Positions 49,541-62,566 of a DNA stretch of 64,000 nt are shown in pieces (the stretch's first letter is position 1; the number at the start of each line of letters is the position of its first letter). This stretch comes from Kryptolebias marmoratus. Lineage: Eukaryota > Chordata > Actinopteri > Cyprinodontiformes > Rivulidae. The stretch is from NCBI RefSeq assembly GCF_001649575.2, contig NC_051444.1:17930733-17994732 (forward strand), in the 5' to 3' direction. The notes beneath the pieces are model-generated. The model ran no database searches and was not told the origin of the DNA. It was given only the letters and a program-made list of their open reading frames with translations. The position numbers were made by a program, and so were the translations under genes.

Positions 49541-52500
49541 TAAATAGCAATAAATCGTTGTTAATAAATAAATAATAGTTAAGATATACACCTTGTTATA
49601 TTGTAGATTAAATAGTCAAGATGACCAAAAAATTAAAAAAAGGTTTTACTGAAGTTATGCCACGTTAAAACTTGATCTGACAGGTTGTGAAGAGACATCA
49701 GTGATCCAGGTATGAGACAGGATCAGAAGCTCCACTAAGCTGGCAGAGCCTCGTTTCTTAGAAGGCCAGAATTAAACAGGTCCTGAATTAATGGTCAGGG
49801 GAGAAATAATATCCATAACAACAACAAGTTCTGTAAGAGATAACTTTAAAACAAGAACCAATTAATCGCAACTCTCACTGTGACTGGCCAGGTTTCATTT
49901 TACTGGAGAGAACCTGGATGCCTGATCTCACAGTATACTTTAGACTCTGGGTAAGTGTTTTTCTCGAGAACGCTATCAGAACCCCTGGCTGTTGAGGAAC
50001 ATGCTAAGTGCCGTCAGGAAAAACACAAAAAGCAACAAGGGAGAAAAAGATACAGAAAGAAAAATCAACAAGTATCAAACCAAAACAATTAGCAAGTTGT
50101 ATGATGTGTCATTTATTTTCTTTTGAGCTCATTTTATTACAATTGATGTCTAAATTATTGTAGGCAAGCTAATATATTTTTTTTTCCTTTTGCAAGATGG
50201 GAATTGTTTGAAATGCCTGTGCAAACATGTTTGATGCCCTATCAAGATGCAAGCTTCACAGCAGCAAATAATCCGTTGTGTGGTGATGAAAGACCAGCTA
50301 AAGCGGTTGACTGAAGAAATGGTGAGAAACAGGCATGAAAAAGAATGAGATCTTTAATTAGGTGGTTTTACATCAAAATGATTTTAATTGCAGTGGTGGA
50401 GAATATAATGGCAACTTTTAAATGAACACTACAAGACGATAATCATTTTCTTTCTTGAAGTGTGGCTGAAATGCCTTCTTTGCTCTCTTTAAGTGACCTG
50501 ATTATTCCCTCTCAGTTGCAGATGTTAATTTTCGGTTGTGTAAAACAGATACTGAGCTTCTCTTCTTTCTGACTCATTTCTTCCTATCTTGTGTATTCTT
50601 TGAAAGTGCATTTATTTAGGAAAATAATTGTCTTCAGCCTTTTTGTGTCCAGATTTTTATTTATTTTTTTAAATCATTTTTTCATTTAACATCCTTTGTT
50701 AATAAAATGACTTTGGCAGAATTTATTTTAAAAAAATAACTGTTGAGTGAAATATTTTTATCATCATTAGTAGTAATATTATTATTATTCATGGAGAAAT
50801 GGGACACACTTTGGCCTCTCACATTACCAAAAACAAACAAGTGGTCACCTTAAGAGAATGTCAAGAATATTTGAGAAGTGTTTCGACAATGACACATAAA
50901 AAGACTGGCATAATACAAGTAAGGCCTTCAGACTATGACAAGCGCTCTTTGTCATTTAACTCGTTTTTGTGCCAGCCCCAGACAGGTGCATGACCCCGAA
51001 TGAACAAGAACAACAAACTGAGCTGGTTTCAGATGTGCTTCCACAGGAACCGTGCGGCACACTTGTGACGTTAAAAGCCCTTGAGCTGAGGTAAACACAA
51101 GAGCTCAGAAATATGTACAGGATGTGGGAAAGAATTGCTGAGAATTACAGTAGTGGACTGACTGCTAAAAGTTGAATGAACAACTGAGTCCATTAATCAT
51201 CAAATTAACTATTTTTAAAAAGCAATTTTTAACCTACATCTGCTTTTTTTTATCTGAATATTACTTGCTGTATTTCAAAGGTGGATCCCTTAATATGGAC
51301 AGTAGCTGTGGATCATTGCAGTCTGCTGCTGCAGTGATGCAGTGAACACACAAACCCCCTGTGGGTCACCTTTGCAGCCTTCAGATTTTAAATTTGTGAT
51401 TTAGTTGTGTCACAATAAAGTGTAGTAAAGCTTCATGCATTTTAATAGTGAGAAAAAAAATAAAAAGTCACTGCAGTCTCCAAATATAATTGATTAATCT
51501 TTCCAAATGACTGTCAAATTATCCTCTCAGCAGATTTTTTTTTTTTTCAGTTTGCAAAAATCAGACTGAAATTATTTACAAAAATGTTGTAATATTTCAG
51601 TTTTTTGTGCTTTGCGTCATTCGGGATACTTTAGTTATGAACCACTGAAATTAACAGACCATCAATATTAGCATAAAATGAACTCTAGCTGAACACTTGA
51701 ACTGATTAACATTTTATTATCAGTGAACATGCCTACACTGCAACATTTAAGTGGAACTTCTATTTTCTCTATTGTTCTCGGCTTTTTAAAAAATCAAGGT
51801 TTCCTTTAGACTTTTCTGTTCATGGAAAGAGTGCAAATAAAATGAAATTAAATCTGTCCGACAGTGATGACTCTTTAACAATATCCAGTAGAAAAATAAT
51901 GGATAAGTGTAATTATGCAAATGAATGAGGACTTTGCTTCTGAGCTGGAGATATCATACATGCTGGACTGAAACTTTAATTCTCATGTCAGTATTGCTGA
52001 TGTCAAAACACAACAAATGAACTGTCAAAAAAGAAGAAGAAGAAAAAAAGCAGCTAAACAGCAGCTTCATCAGCGGTCCCAGCAGTTGACTTATGAATTA
52101 AGCATGGCAGGGTTAACAGCCCTCATTTACATGGCCGCTCTTCCTGTTGGCAGTGGTTGCCCTCGCAGGGTGGTGGGGACAGAAGCAAACGACTGTTTAT
52201 GACAAAGCCATCCATCTTGGTGGCACCTGTCAGAGCCCAGCTGACCTACGGATGTTTTAATGAGGAAATCAGTAATGTATCCGACCCCAGCCAAAGGCCG
52301 CTGAGTGCCCGTGACTGACCCCCTCCCTTATCACTGCCGCTCACAGCAGTAATCAAAGAAGCGTCTGCCCTGTCAAAAGTAATGCCAACCTTTTAAAGTG
52401 GGGGAAAAAAAAAAAAAACTTGATGTGTGACTGTATAAATGCAAGAACGAATGTCTGGAAAACCTTGTCAGAGGGTGAGCAGTTTGTCACAGCTCACCTT

Positions 52501-53364
52501 GTATTGTCACAAACACTCCTACTTGTTGTTCTCTCCTTGTTGTTGTTTCTATCGTGATGAAATCTTTGAGAGGTGAGGAAATTCTGTCTTCTATTTCAAC
52601 TTGGCCAAAGGAGATTGTGAGGACTGAAAGGCTGGTTTTAAGCTTTGGGTTGAAGTCATTTCTGAACAGCAATTTCCCCCCCTTTTTCTGCGAGCAGGTT
52701 ACCCATAACCACTCTGTCAGCTTTCTGAAAAATCCTTGGCAGGGGATTGCCAGCTATAAAGTGTGCATTAAAGAGATCTATCAGAGTCAGATCATTGGCT
52801 GGGACTGGCACTGGTGTCCAATAATACAGCCTGCCTTCTCCAATTTCACATGACAGACAGGGATATGGGGACAATAAACACATTTTACCTCCTCTCATGC
52901 ACACTCTCTCTGCCTCTCGCTTTGCTCTTGTTATGGTTTGATCATCACATCTCCCTTTCACACTGAAGGGGTTTCAGTTTAGTCACGTTACGATTATGTT
53001 TTCTAAGAAAAATCAGTGCCGATGGTCTGTTGTGTTCATTTGCTTTATCGCCAGACTTCCTTTAACCTCAGCACTGGAGATTATTTGTGTGTCTAGAGCT
53101 GTTTCTGCAACAGTAAACCCTTCTGAAATGTGTTTGTGGAACAGCTACAGATTTTGGGTATCAAAAACAAACAAAGCAATTCATCTGGTCTTTACCAGTT
53201 TGTTAAATTTTCTTTTCTTTGTTTTGTTATCTTATAACCTGAAATTTTAATACATTTTCAAATAAATATTTTTTTAAGTAATGAACCTACCCAAAATATG
53301 TCAGCTTATTGAAACTAAATAGTGGTGGGGTGGGGGTTTAGTGATTCTAAAAGATATAACATTT
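49541..53364. other. No supported gene; unique GC-richer block at 52.0-52.9 kb
   Basis: No coding feature is supportable. Positions about 52030-52360 are relatively GC-rich, non-repetitive and include tcatttacatggccgctc and ggtggcacctgtcag, the look of vertebrate conserved non-coding sequence. Frames at 52554-52853 and 52656-52961 overlap on opposite strands, which argues against either being a gene. Confidence 0.4.
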
Positions 53365-54460
53365 GACAAGTTGCATGTACATATGTATTCACCCCCTTCA
53401 CTTTGGAGCTCCAGCCAGTACCTTCAGAAGCCACATAATTAGTCAAATAAGTATATCCCAAACCCTGAACATCCCACATGATACCCTTAAATGTGTTATT
53501 AGAAAATAAAATTGGCAGGTTTGCCACCACAGCAAACTTGCCAAGAGAGGGTGGTCCATCAAAACTGGCAATGAGGGCATAATTCAGAGAAACAAGCAAG
53601 AGGTCAAAGATAACCCTGATAGAGCTGCAGCTCTTCTGCAGAGACTGCAGACTGTCCATAGTACTACTAAAAGCTTCACATTGCATAGAGCTAGGCTTCA
53701 TGGAAGACTGGCCAGGAAAAAGCAAATGATTAAAATAGAGCCTACCATTTGGAATTTGCCATAAAAACATACCTGAGTTTCCTTAAACTTGTGGAAGAAG
53801 GTGGTGAGGTTAGATAATTCTAAAATTTGACATTTTGGTAATGAGTGACACTACCACTTAACATCTCTCGTCATGCTGAGAACATCACCCCCACATGGTG
53901 GTGGCAGCATCATGTTGTGTTTTTCATTAGAGAGAACTGAAAGACTAGCCAAAGTTAAAAGAAAGATGAATGGCACAAAATTCAGAGACATTCTTGAGGG
54001 AAACCTGGTTAAGTCTTCCAGAGATTTCAGATCGAGATGGAGGTTCACCTTCCAATAGGGCCATAACAGAAAACAAACACCTACAGCAACTCTCAGTGGT
54101 TTAAAGAGAAGCAGGTAAATGTCCTGAAATAGCCCAGTGAAAGCCCAGACCTCAATCCAATTCAGAATCTCTAATATGATTTAAAGATAGCTGGACACAG
54201 GTGGTGCCCGACCAACTTGGAGCACTTTGGCCTTAAATAATGAGCAAAGGTTCCAGTGGCTAGATGTGCCAAGCTCATGGACTACAAAATATTAACTTTT
54301 ATGTTTTTATTTTCATTGTTTCTTTCACAAAAACAACAACAAAAAAAAATTCAATATATTCAAGGTGGCAGTTAGCTTGTGCACAATAAAAGATAAAAGA
54401 CCTCCCAAAAGTCAAAACAGAGAATGAGAAGGTAGGTGAATACCTTTTAATATGGAGCTT
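53365..54460 (+). mobile_element. Tc1-like DNA transposon, near full length but dead
   Basis: The plus strand holds a broken Tc1 transposase. A 'caagagagggtggtccatca' segment (about 53543) begins the catalytic half, WKKVVRLDNSKI lies at 53792-53827, HGGGSIML at about 53894-53917, and GKMNG/FRDILEGNLVKSSRD-like sequence at about 53963-54025. A SPDLNPIQNL block follows at about 54144-54173. Of the catalytic triad, the first D is present (RLDNS), the second block is changed to GHN with a stop before it, and the third E is Q (NPIQNL). The ends are similar inverted repeats: gtattcacccccttc at 53385-53399 and gaaggtaggtgaatacc at 54428-54444. About 1.1 kb remains of the usual 1.6 kb, so parts are deleted, including between the first D and HGGGS. 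Confidence 0.85.
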
Positions 54461-57313
54461 AAAGTAAATAACATCACATAGTATATAGTATTTAGTTTCT
54501 AACACATAATGACACAGTATGATATGTCATTTTGTTATTGCAGTTATGTACTTTTGAGACCTAGTGAACTTACATTTTCATTTATTTTAATTATGTCCTT
54601 GCATGTAAGACTTCAGAAAAAAAAAAAACTTTCCTTTTTACCTGATGGTCTGTATGAGCCTTTTCAACCAAACAATAAATAACCTCTTGGGTGAAAGGGA
54701 CAGGTTGCTTTAAGTGCTCTGGGCTCATTCTACTGTTTCATGTTGAACGTTATCACGGCCAAGCAGACTGATGTGGCCTGGAAGCAGCAATGCAGCACAA
54801 CATCTAACCAAGGTCAAGCACTTCCTCTCTGTCTTTCTGCCTGTCTCCTCGAGTCGTAGGGAGATTTGTTCAGGAAAAAGTGTGATGAAATGTCAAGAAC
54901 AGAATGATTGCTCGGGAAAGGGAGATACTAATTAACTCTCTCTGGTGGAGATCTCCTGCTACCTCCCCCATGCCGCGCGTGCCTGTATGAATCTTTCATC
55001 TCATCCTCCTTGCCTTGCCTCCGAGGACACAGCTCCAATTGCAAAGCCAGCCAAAGGACAGGCAGATACAACAAATGCAAAGGTCAAAAAATAAACAGTG
55101 TGGCTATGAATGACAGCCTCTCTCTCGGGGAGGCAGACAAACTGCAAACCAGTTGTTGGAGAACTAAACCCAAAGAACTAGCAGGTGTAAAATCAAGCGT
55201 CATCACCAAGTGTTGCCTCTAGAAAGAAGGTATACAGCATAGCGGCCTCTATGACCCTAATGTGGCTTGTCTGGGTTTTAATGACTGCATAATTAAAACT
55301 GGACTGGAAGCATAATTGGAATTGATTTGCGGTGAAGTGATTTACTTGTGGATTTTAACTTGATTTTTGTCCTTTTTACACACTGTGAGAAACTAATTAT
55401 ATTCACAATGGCTTCACAACTGTATTTTATAAAAAAAATCAGTTCAATTTGCCCACATGACAGGTAACAGTGGATAACTGTCAGTCTTGATGACATGCTT
55501 CTAAATAAAATAAAAGCTTAGACTCGTGGCAAAACAAGACGGGAGAGAACTGCATGTGTTTCAGCAGAGAGAAACAAAATGGTTTTTTTGTGCCACGGTG
55601 TAAAACTTTTAAAGTAGTGCTCACAATAAAAAAGACTAAAACAATAAAATTACATTAAAATATGAAAGAAATTGATTTGATGTCTCCTTTGTATTATGTA
55701 AATTTAAGGAACAACTTTAACAACTTTGCAGCATCTTACTGTTTCTCCTGATTAATGGAAGATAGCTGGTATAGCTAGTATTGAGCAAACCTTCCTTTAA
55801 TTTTAGTTAAATACTGCTGATATTCAGTTGACTGTAGTCTTTGTGTCACCATACAGAGAATTACACAATGCCGTGTTTTTAACTGTCATCACTTTTTACC
55901 CAGAAAATTGTGCTTCATTCTGATTTTTTTTTACAAAGGGAAAAAAAAACAATCCTGAAATTTACCACTAACTGTATTACCCACACCTCTAGTGAAACTG
56001 GCAGGTTACACAATGTTTTCTACTAGTTGATATGCAGCATCAACGTTTGTATTTACTGATGTTGAATGATTTTTGAAGGAGAGGACTGACAAGGACATAA
56101 TCCATGTAAATGTGTTATTTTCTGAATGGTTCTTTTCATGTAGAAACATGAAAATCCAAGTAAATACAAATGTCTTGCTTTAAAAATAAAAGGCAAATAA
56201 ACAAAACCTGTGGCATCCAGAAGAATGTCTCTGGATTTCCTGATAAGAATATATTGTAACCGGAATAAAAAATAGATAACACTTTATACTCTCAGTGAGG
56301 AATGGTAACAAAAAGCTTGCTTGGTGCCAAGTATCAGCCTGGGGTTTAAAAAAGGGGGCGGTTATTGACCTTCCAGTAACAGAGCACCCCTTTATGTCAG
56401 ACTTGGATAGTAGGTTTGCTTTCTTCATTTCTGGAAAACGATGAAAACCCAGAGGTTTCATGGCAGATGGAGCCCCACAGAGGAGACGTCTTTTGGGATG
56501 GATCATAAGCAGCCTCCTGCTGAGTGCAGAGATCAAAGCCAAACTAATTACAACTAAACCTACACCTCTGTCTTCATGCCCCGATACTAACTTTTTTGGT
56601 GCTGGCTTGTCGATACCAGTTTGGGAAAGCATGTTTAACCTCTATCAAAATGTGAGTAATCTACAGAGAGCATGTCCATTTGTTCACTTAGACACAAACA
56701 AGCTCATCTATCTAACAGTCAAGCTCACATACTGAAACTGTGCATTTCTCTAAATAATAGCGTGGGTCAAAATCATTAACCTGCATTTATTTGTGGGCAC
56801 AAATGCAACTCTTTTATTCATTATTTGCTGTTTAAACCGCTTTTCATCCTATTAGGACATTTATTTTCATTCATTTAGCAATGCTAAAACCAGCAGCATG
56901 AATGCAAACAGATTTCCACTCACGCTTGGTGGAAGCTTTTGACAAAAGCAATCATGGATTAAATAGACAGAGCCTCTCATTGCTCAGTATATTGAAGTGG
57001 GCCGTGTCGATAAAGGTCAAGTGCTTCAGTGAAATCTACCGAGATGCCACAAAGTTATCCATCAAACAAGACATGGATGTGATATGCGTGCTTAATGAAT
57101 CCAAACCAGCCATCATCCGTATCACAGGGCTTTGTCTCATAATACAAAGATGTAGCACAAAATATAAACAGACGAGTTGGTCCAGAGTTTGTGGAAAAAG
57201 TTACAGCAAAAATAGCCCTTCTGTGAATGCCTGTGTGTAGTTTATTGTTTGCCTTTGAAATTTGAATTAAAGGTTCTGTTTATGCTTAAGCATGAAACCT
57301 ACATAATGTAATT
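54461..57313. other. No supported gene
   Basis: The part at about 54640-55240 is GC-richer and non-repetitive. The minus frame 56180-56632 (150 codons) is among the longest outside transposons but shows no domain, and a plus frame of 91 codons overlaps it. I do not call either. Confidence 0.4.
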
Positions 57314-57527
57314 CAGTGGTCTCCAATCCTGGTTCTTGAGGGCCACTATCCTGCATGTTTTACTTGTTTCTCTGCTCCAACACACCTGATTTGAATCAAT
57401 GGGTGATTAACAGGCTTCTGCAGAACATGAAGAGGTCATTTAACCACTGAAACAGGTGTGTTGGAGCAGGGAAACAAGTAAAACATGCAGGATAGTGGCC
57501 CTCCAGGACCAGGATTGGAGCCCACTG
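57314..57527. mobile_element. Fold-back hAT-type MITE (214 bp) with 8-bp target duplication
   Basis: The left arm begins cagtggtctccaatcctgg and the right arm ends ccaggattggagcccactg. The two are inverted repeats over about 75 bp with about 4 mismatches (both contain atcctgcatgttttacttg or its complement). Flanks are atgtaatt (57306-57313) and atgtaaat (57528-57535), a 7/8 match fitting the nTnnnnAn hAT target pattern. The sequence matches a MITE common in teleosts. It has no coding capacity. Frames at 57440-57850 partly cover it. Confidence 0.85.
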
Positions 57528-58785
57528 ATGTAAATCGTGTCATTTTTACCACTAAGTTCCACCAGGTCCTTCAAACTCAGGCAGCCCAGATGTTTTGACG
57601 GCATGGACACTGTGCACTGGCAGTGAGTGTGTGGTGATAAAACTCCCATTTCAAAAAGAGGCACGAGACACAAAACGGACAAAAAAAGACAGCAGGTCAA
57701 ACCATGAGCAAAGGGTGAAAAATGACATGACTGGTTGTTTAAAGGAAATTCTGTGTGAGGAGTTTTGTTTCTGTCAACATTTAGGTAATTTATCATGAAG
57801 GGAGCACAAGGACATAAAAACTGCATCAAATTTATAAGGAAAAATAACACAAATATATATATTTTTTCCTATTGCTTAGTGAGAAGACAGTCGACAAAAA
57901 AGCACATTATCTCCCCCTTTTAGACTGGAGTGTAAAACTGTGGAGCCCTGAGTCGAATGTGGTGCAGCCAATCCTAAAACAGTGTGACTATGAGTGGATG
58001 CACAGCATCAAGGTCCCGGCGGTTTGTTCACACAAACATGGAGAAGCCTGTCAAGGTCTTAAAGACACCACCCCACTATAATCGAAGGGGGTGGAGGGGT
58101 GGGGGTCTGTTACTATATTGCTTCTCATACAAATTTAAAGTGTGTGATTTTACACTACAGCCAAGATGATCTTTGTGTCAGCTTCACACTCTTTTTCTAC
58201 TTTGTTAATTATTAGTACTGAAAAGGAAAAAAAAAGAAGTCTCCATGGACTGGCTGATTTTGCTCTTGTTGTATATAATAGCATGTCCCTGGAAGATTTA
58301 TCGAAGGTGAGGGACCAAAAAATACCAAAATAAGAAAAGGGCTGGTTGTGCTTCAATGAGATTTTATAACCACTACGTAACGATTTGATGAATAGATATG
58401 AATATGCTTTACTTGTAAACATCTATAGAAATCATTTTTTATATAGATAAATAGTTATATAGTTAAAGGTAACTTGGAAATGATGGCCTTTTTACAAACA
58501 CAGTTCTGTCACCTACCATAAAAAAACAGGAATAAATTAGGAATGAGGACAAAAAAATGAAGACAATTTCATTCAATACAATAAATTAGGAAATGAAAAA
58601 CAAATAAATAAAAGAAGAAATGAGAAACATACAGTTGCATTATTTCTTTATTCTATTCTTCTTGCTACTTTCTTATGTTTCTTTTCATTTTATTATAACC
58701 AGCCTTTCATGTCAGTGGGCAAGCATTTGTTCGTGTGTCAAAATAATTAATAAATGATAAGGAAACATTTGTTGGATTTGCATCT
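57528..58785. other. No gene seen
   Basis: AT-rich sequence. Frames at 57872-58081 and 57984-58169 overlap and lack motifs. Confidence 0.45.
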
Positions 58786-58995
58786 ACAACAAAGTAACTT
58801 TTTACATCAATTCAAGATGGCTGCCACAGCTAATTGACCTTGGCCAACACAAAAATGGCTCTAACTTTGTCAGTTCTACAGATACTGAGCTAAAGTTTGG
58901 TGTGGTCATAGCTGAGAGTCATTCCCATCACATACCCCAACTGTTAACAGATTGTGTGACATTTTTATTTAAAACTTTGGCATGCAGGGCAGCAG
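58786..58995 (+). repeat. Dispersed repeat family A, copy 5
   Basis: Landmarks are caattcaagatggctgcca, cagctaattgaccttggcc, acagatactgagctaaagtt, gctgagagtcattccc and a terminal ttgtgtgacatttttattta. It lacks the gccatgaaagg end found in copies 1 and 2b. Confidence 0.78.
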
Positions 58996-60174
58996 AATGC
59001 ATTCCTTTAAGGAATGGTAATTTCAATGTCACTGTTGTTCGGAGCTCTGCACAGTAAAAAAAAAATGCCTGAAGAGCATCCTGTTGACTGAGGATATTCT
59101 ATGCAGTCATTAATTAAAACCTGTGGATGCACAACAGTAGTTCACACCTTGACTTTTTCATGTCACTTATGAACCAGTTTCCACACCTAGATTGACCTTT
59201 TCTGGACAGCAACAACAGAAAAAAAATTATTCATACAAGTGGCATAATAGTTAGCTGACCATAGGTACTAACACACAGACTTCTGCACCAGATATTGGAC
59301 ATTTATGTCACTGACTTCATTTCTTTGCTGAGAAAATATATGTCCTTAGGTGAGGTATGAACTTTAAAGATCCAATAAAACTGAGTTTGAAGAACTGCTA
59401 TCCTCCTCGTTTTCCGCCCTGTGGACACACAAAGACAAATGTGTGGACTGCCTCCACAGTTATCAGAACAGTGAATATGTGCTTCTAGTTCACAAACATC
59501 TTATATCAGCCATCGAGGATGATCTACTTTCTGGTTTTTCTTATGTCTTTTTTAGATTACTAAATAAGCCTCTTGGAAAACGAATTGCCACAGTAGTTTT
59601 ACGGTCATCTTTTTAGATAAAGATTTGAGCTTGCTAAAATGGATTTTACAAAATGCAGACATTTTTTTTTTCTCCTGTGCTAGCACAAGCCACAGTGGAT
59701 TTAAGCATGAAAAAACACACTGGTTTATGCTTAAGGAAAAAAAGGATCAATCTAGGCCAATCCTTTCTGTGGTTAGTCTTTAAGTTGGGGGTTCCCAATT
59801 CTCTCAGTGTCTGTATTCATTTGTCTCCAAGAAACAACATCTCCATTTGGGACTAACTGCAGAAGTAGTTATTTTGGCACTGTGCCTCACACTTTATCAT
59901 GCTGTTAGAGCCCAATTTAAATCAACTTGTTGTAGTATACTTGGTCTGTCGGTGGCTTTTAGATTGGAGAGCTGAAGTGTTGAAAATCTTACCAATTAAT
60001 ACTCACAGACTAACTACACAAAAGAAGAGAAACACTCACCTTTTTCCAACATACAGTTAGTTAAGTGTTCAAATTAGCAAAAATTAACCAGATGTTGGTT
60101 TTGACTTTGAACATAATTCTCATTTCCAACAATCTTCTATCAAATGCAAATTCATCAAGTTTTTTTTTTTTGTT
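58996..60174. other. No gene seen
   Basis: I found no supportable gene or repeat. Confidence 0.45.
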
Positions 60175-60283
60175 CTTGTTTTTGTGGGAGGGTTCTGTGG
60201 TCCCTGTGATTGAATGTTTGGGTTTTCTCCAGTTGCTTCCAACAATCCAAAAACGTGAGTTAGGTTAACTGGTGATTCTAAAT
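60175..60283 (-). repeat. Tail-type dispersed repeat, left part of a split copy
   Basis: tttttgtgggagggttctgt, ttgggttttctccagttgc, caacaatccaaaaacgtga and ggttaactggtgattctaaa match the minus-strand form of the family (compare 20160-20260). The copy breaks off at ttctaaat (60276-60283) and resumes at 60942. Confidence 0.65.
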
Positions 60284-60941
60284 CTAGTATCTCACAGGGC
60301 TGCGACTGCTGGAGGCTAGTTTGCGAATGACATTTGCGAGAAAATCCTGTAAATGTCTCAAAAATTTTGCGGAGGTTCTCAATTGCCTTGCATGGGTTGC
60401 AGTCTTCTCACTTCAATTTTGAACATGGCTAAAAGTTTGTGTGACAATTCGTTTTTTTTGTTTTTTTTCAAAATAGTCACCACGTTGTTGCTGGTGTCTC
60501 CTCAGTTTAGTTTTGATCATTTCAGAGCTCTACAGCTGTATTTTTCCTGGATGGTTGTTCTCCATATGACAATAAACAACCGACACTACAGCCAAGAACA
60601 TTCAGGTCTAACCAGGCAAATAATAAATAGCAATAATAGCAATAATTTAAAAGACAGCTATAATTCAAAAGACAGCTATTTTCATCTATAAAGTGTAATC
60701 TGGTAGATTAGATCATAAACTTGGGCCAGTTGCCAAGGTATGTACAAAGCGGGTTGAAGTGGGTACAAGATGAACAAAACAATAATGTGCATGGCCTAGA
60801 ATGCAGCACATAAAAATCAGCTGAAATTTTTATATTTTGTTTGTGCAAAACTTGGTTGCAAACACTGCAAAGGAAATCTATGTTTTCTGTACTTTTGAGT
60901 CACCAATGAGTCTCTAACTGTCGCGGCCCAGTGAGATGCTA
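60284..60941. mobile_element. hAT-like non-autonomous element nested in a tail-type repeat (658 bp)
   Basis: The ends form a 22-bp inverted repeat with three mismatches: left tagtatctcacagggctgcg and beyond from 60285, right cgcggcccagtgagatgcta ending at 60941. The host repeat shows ttctaaat before and ccctaaat after, a 6/8 match fitting the nTnnnnAn hAT target pattern. No transposase is visible. The interior carries a local direct repeat, aaagacagctat, twice near 60650-60680. The order of events is clear: the tail-type repeat was there first. Confidence 0.7.
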
Positions 60942-61025
60942 CCCTAAATTGACCTTTGGGGTAAGTGTGTGTGTGTGTGTGTCACTGTTTGTCTTTTGTG
61001 GCTTTGCAGTGTCTCTGTATAACAT
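60942..61025 (-). repeat. Tail-type dispersed repeat, right part of the split copy, with (GT)n
   Basis: ctaaattgacctttggggta continues the copy broken at 60283 and passes into a (GT)n run at about 60964-60982, then cactgtttgtcttttgtgg. Confidence 0.65.
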
Positions 61026-62566
61026 TTCTGGATGTTACATCATGTGGTTAAGTTACTGAGGGGTGTGAGGATGCACCAACTGTGATATATAGAGACGAAA
61101 ATAAAATGTTAGCAGTACAGCTATGATTATCAAATGACAGTATGAATCTGTATTACTGGTTTCCATATCCTTTAAAATATAGAAAAGTTTAAAAGCAAGA
61201 ATCATTTAAGAAAGAGGATAAGATAAATTTATCTCCTAATTTCCTGCGACCGGAACTTTTCAAAGCAAAATTGAATGATTTTCATACTGTGGTAAAAACT
61301 GCAGTTCATGTGATTAACACAGAAGGTGACTGTAAACAACTACTGACAACATAGCATGTCTTCTTTTCTTTTTTGAATTTCCAACCCTTGTGATGTAGTT
61401 ATTTACTTATATCACACGACAGCACAATCTCAGTGAAACATCACCATAGAAGTACAAATTCACTTCCACAGACTTTTTTTTGCAGCTGTCTTGTTTTAAG
61501 TCCTTACAAATTTTTCTAAACATCTTTCTATGATTACTTTGTGTTTTCCAATGAGTTCAAGAAATGTGGTTTAGGAACATGTCTTGGAGGTAATTATATT
61601 CAATATTTAAGATAACATTTACTGCCAAAAAAACTGTGGACAATTGTTGATGAAAGCACAAAAGTTTACACACTTAAAGTAAACTAATGTTGCCATTTTA
61701 TCAACAGATATGGCAGAAAATTATTATTGCAACTACTTTAGGCTCCAACATTTGTGAATAAAGATTATTTCCTTGAACTGCTATATTAAATGTAATGGTG
61801 CATTTTTTCCTGGTTGACAGTCAATGGAATTATAGGCACTTTACTCTTAGAGACGCTGACATTTTTCAAACACAGCATGAATTTATTATTGATCGTGTGC
61901 CATTTTGTTCAAACTAGATGTTTTTATTTTAATAACATGATTTTCAGTATTGATCTTGTCTCATTCGCCAACCAAATGGATGTTGTAATCAAGAAACTTC
62001 ACTCTAACCATTGTAAAAATGAAGACTTACTTAACCAACTAAAGCTCCATTTGTGATCAGAATCCAACGTTGTTTTTTCATTTGTCTTTATTAAGATAAC
62101 ATTCATCATCTGCCTCTGCTCTGTAACCATCAGCAGTCTTTTTGTCTACCTCGCTGCTTCTTTGTCTTTACCCGTAGGGACCAGGCCCAGTCTCTCAGTA
62201 CACTGATGCTAATGTTTAATGGCGTCATAAACTTTTGTCTGGCCATGCAGCTTTCTGGAGAAAGACAGTGAAGTAAACAGATAAAAGTCAATGTTAGCCT
62301 GAAGCATTCTGAGTACAGAAGCTTCATTAATATAAGACCACTTCTTTTTTTAAAAATATATATATATATATAAAAGAGTTACTTGGTAGGACATAAATCC
62401 GTCTGTGAGATGCTTTCTTTTTTGACATTGCAACTGAAATGCTGAATAGTTACTATAACAATACATAGGATTTAACTTCAAATTGTTTAAGGCAAATTTA
62501 ATTATTTGGATCCACAATTTAAATATTTTTAATGGCACCCATTAATATTCAGTGACCTGTCTGTGT
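61026..62566. other. No gene seen
   Basis: AT-rich sequence. An (AT)n tract lies at 62356-62372. The 80-codon frame at 61814-62056 has no recognisable features. Confidence 0.45.

Noticed and set aside
53315..53770. A 151-codon minus-strand frame
   Set aside because: It is the antisense of the Tc1-like transposase relic at 53365-54460.
56180..56632. A 150-codon minus-strand frame
   Set aside because: It is long for the window, but I see no domain, signal peptide or conserved pattern, and a 91-codon frame overlaps on the other strand.
57440..57850. A 136-codon minus-strand frame
   Set aside because: It starts outside and ends within the fold-back MITE, and has no protein features.
61640..61690. 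agtttacacacttaaag resembling a Tc1 terminal repeat
   Set aside because: The match is short, no partner end or transposase was found, and similar words occur by chance.
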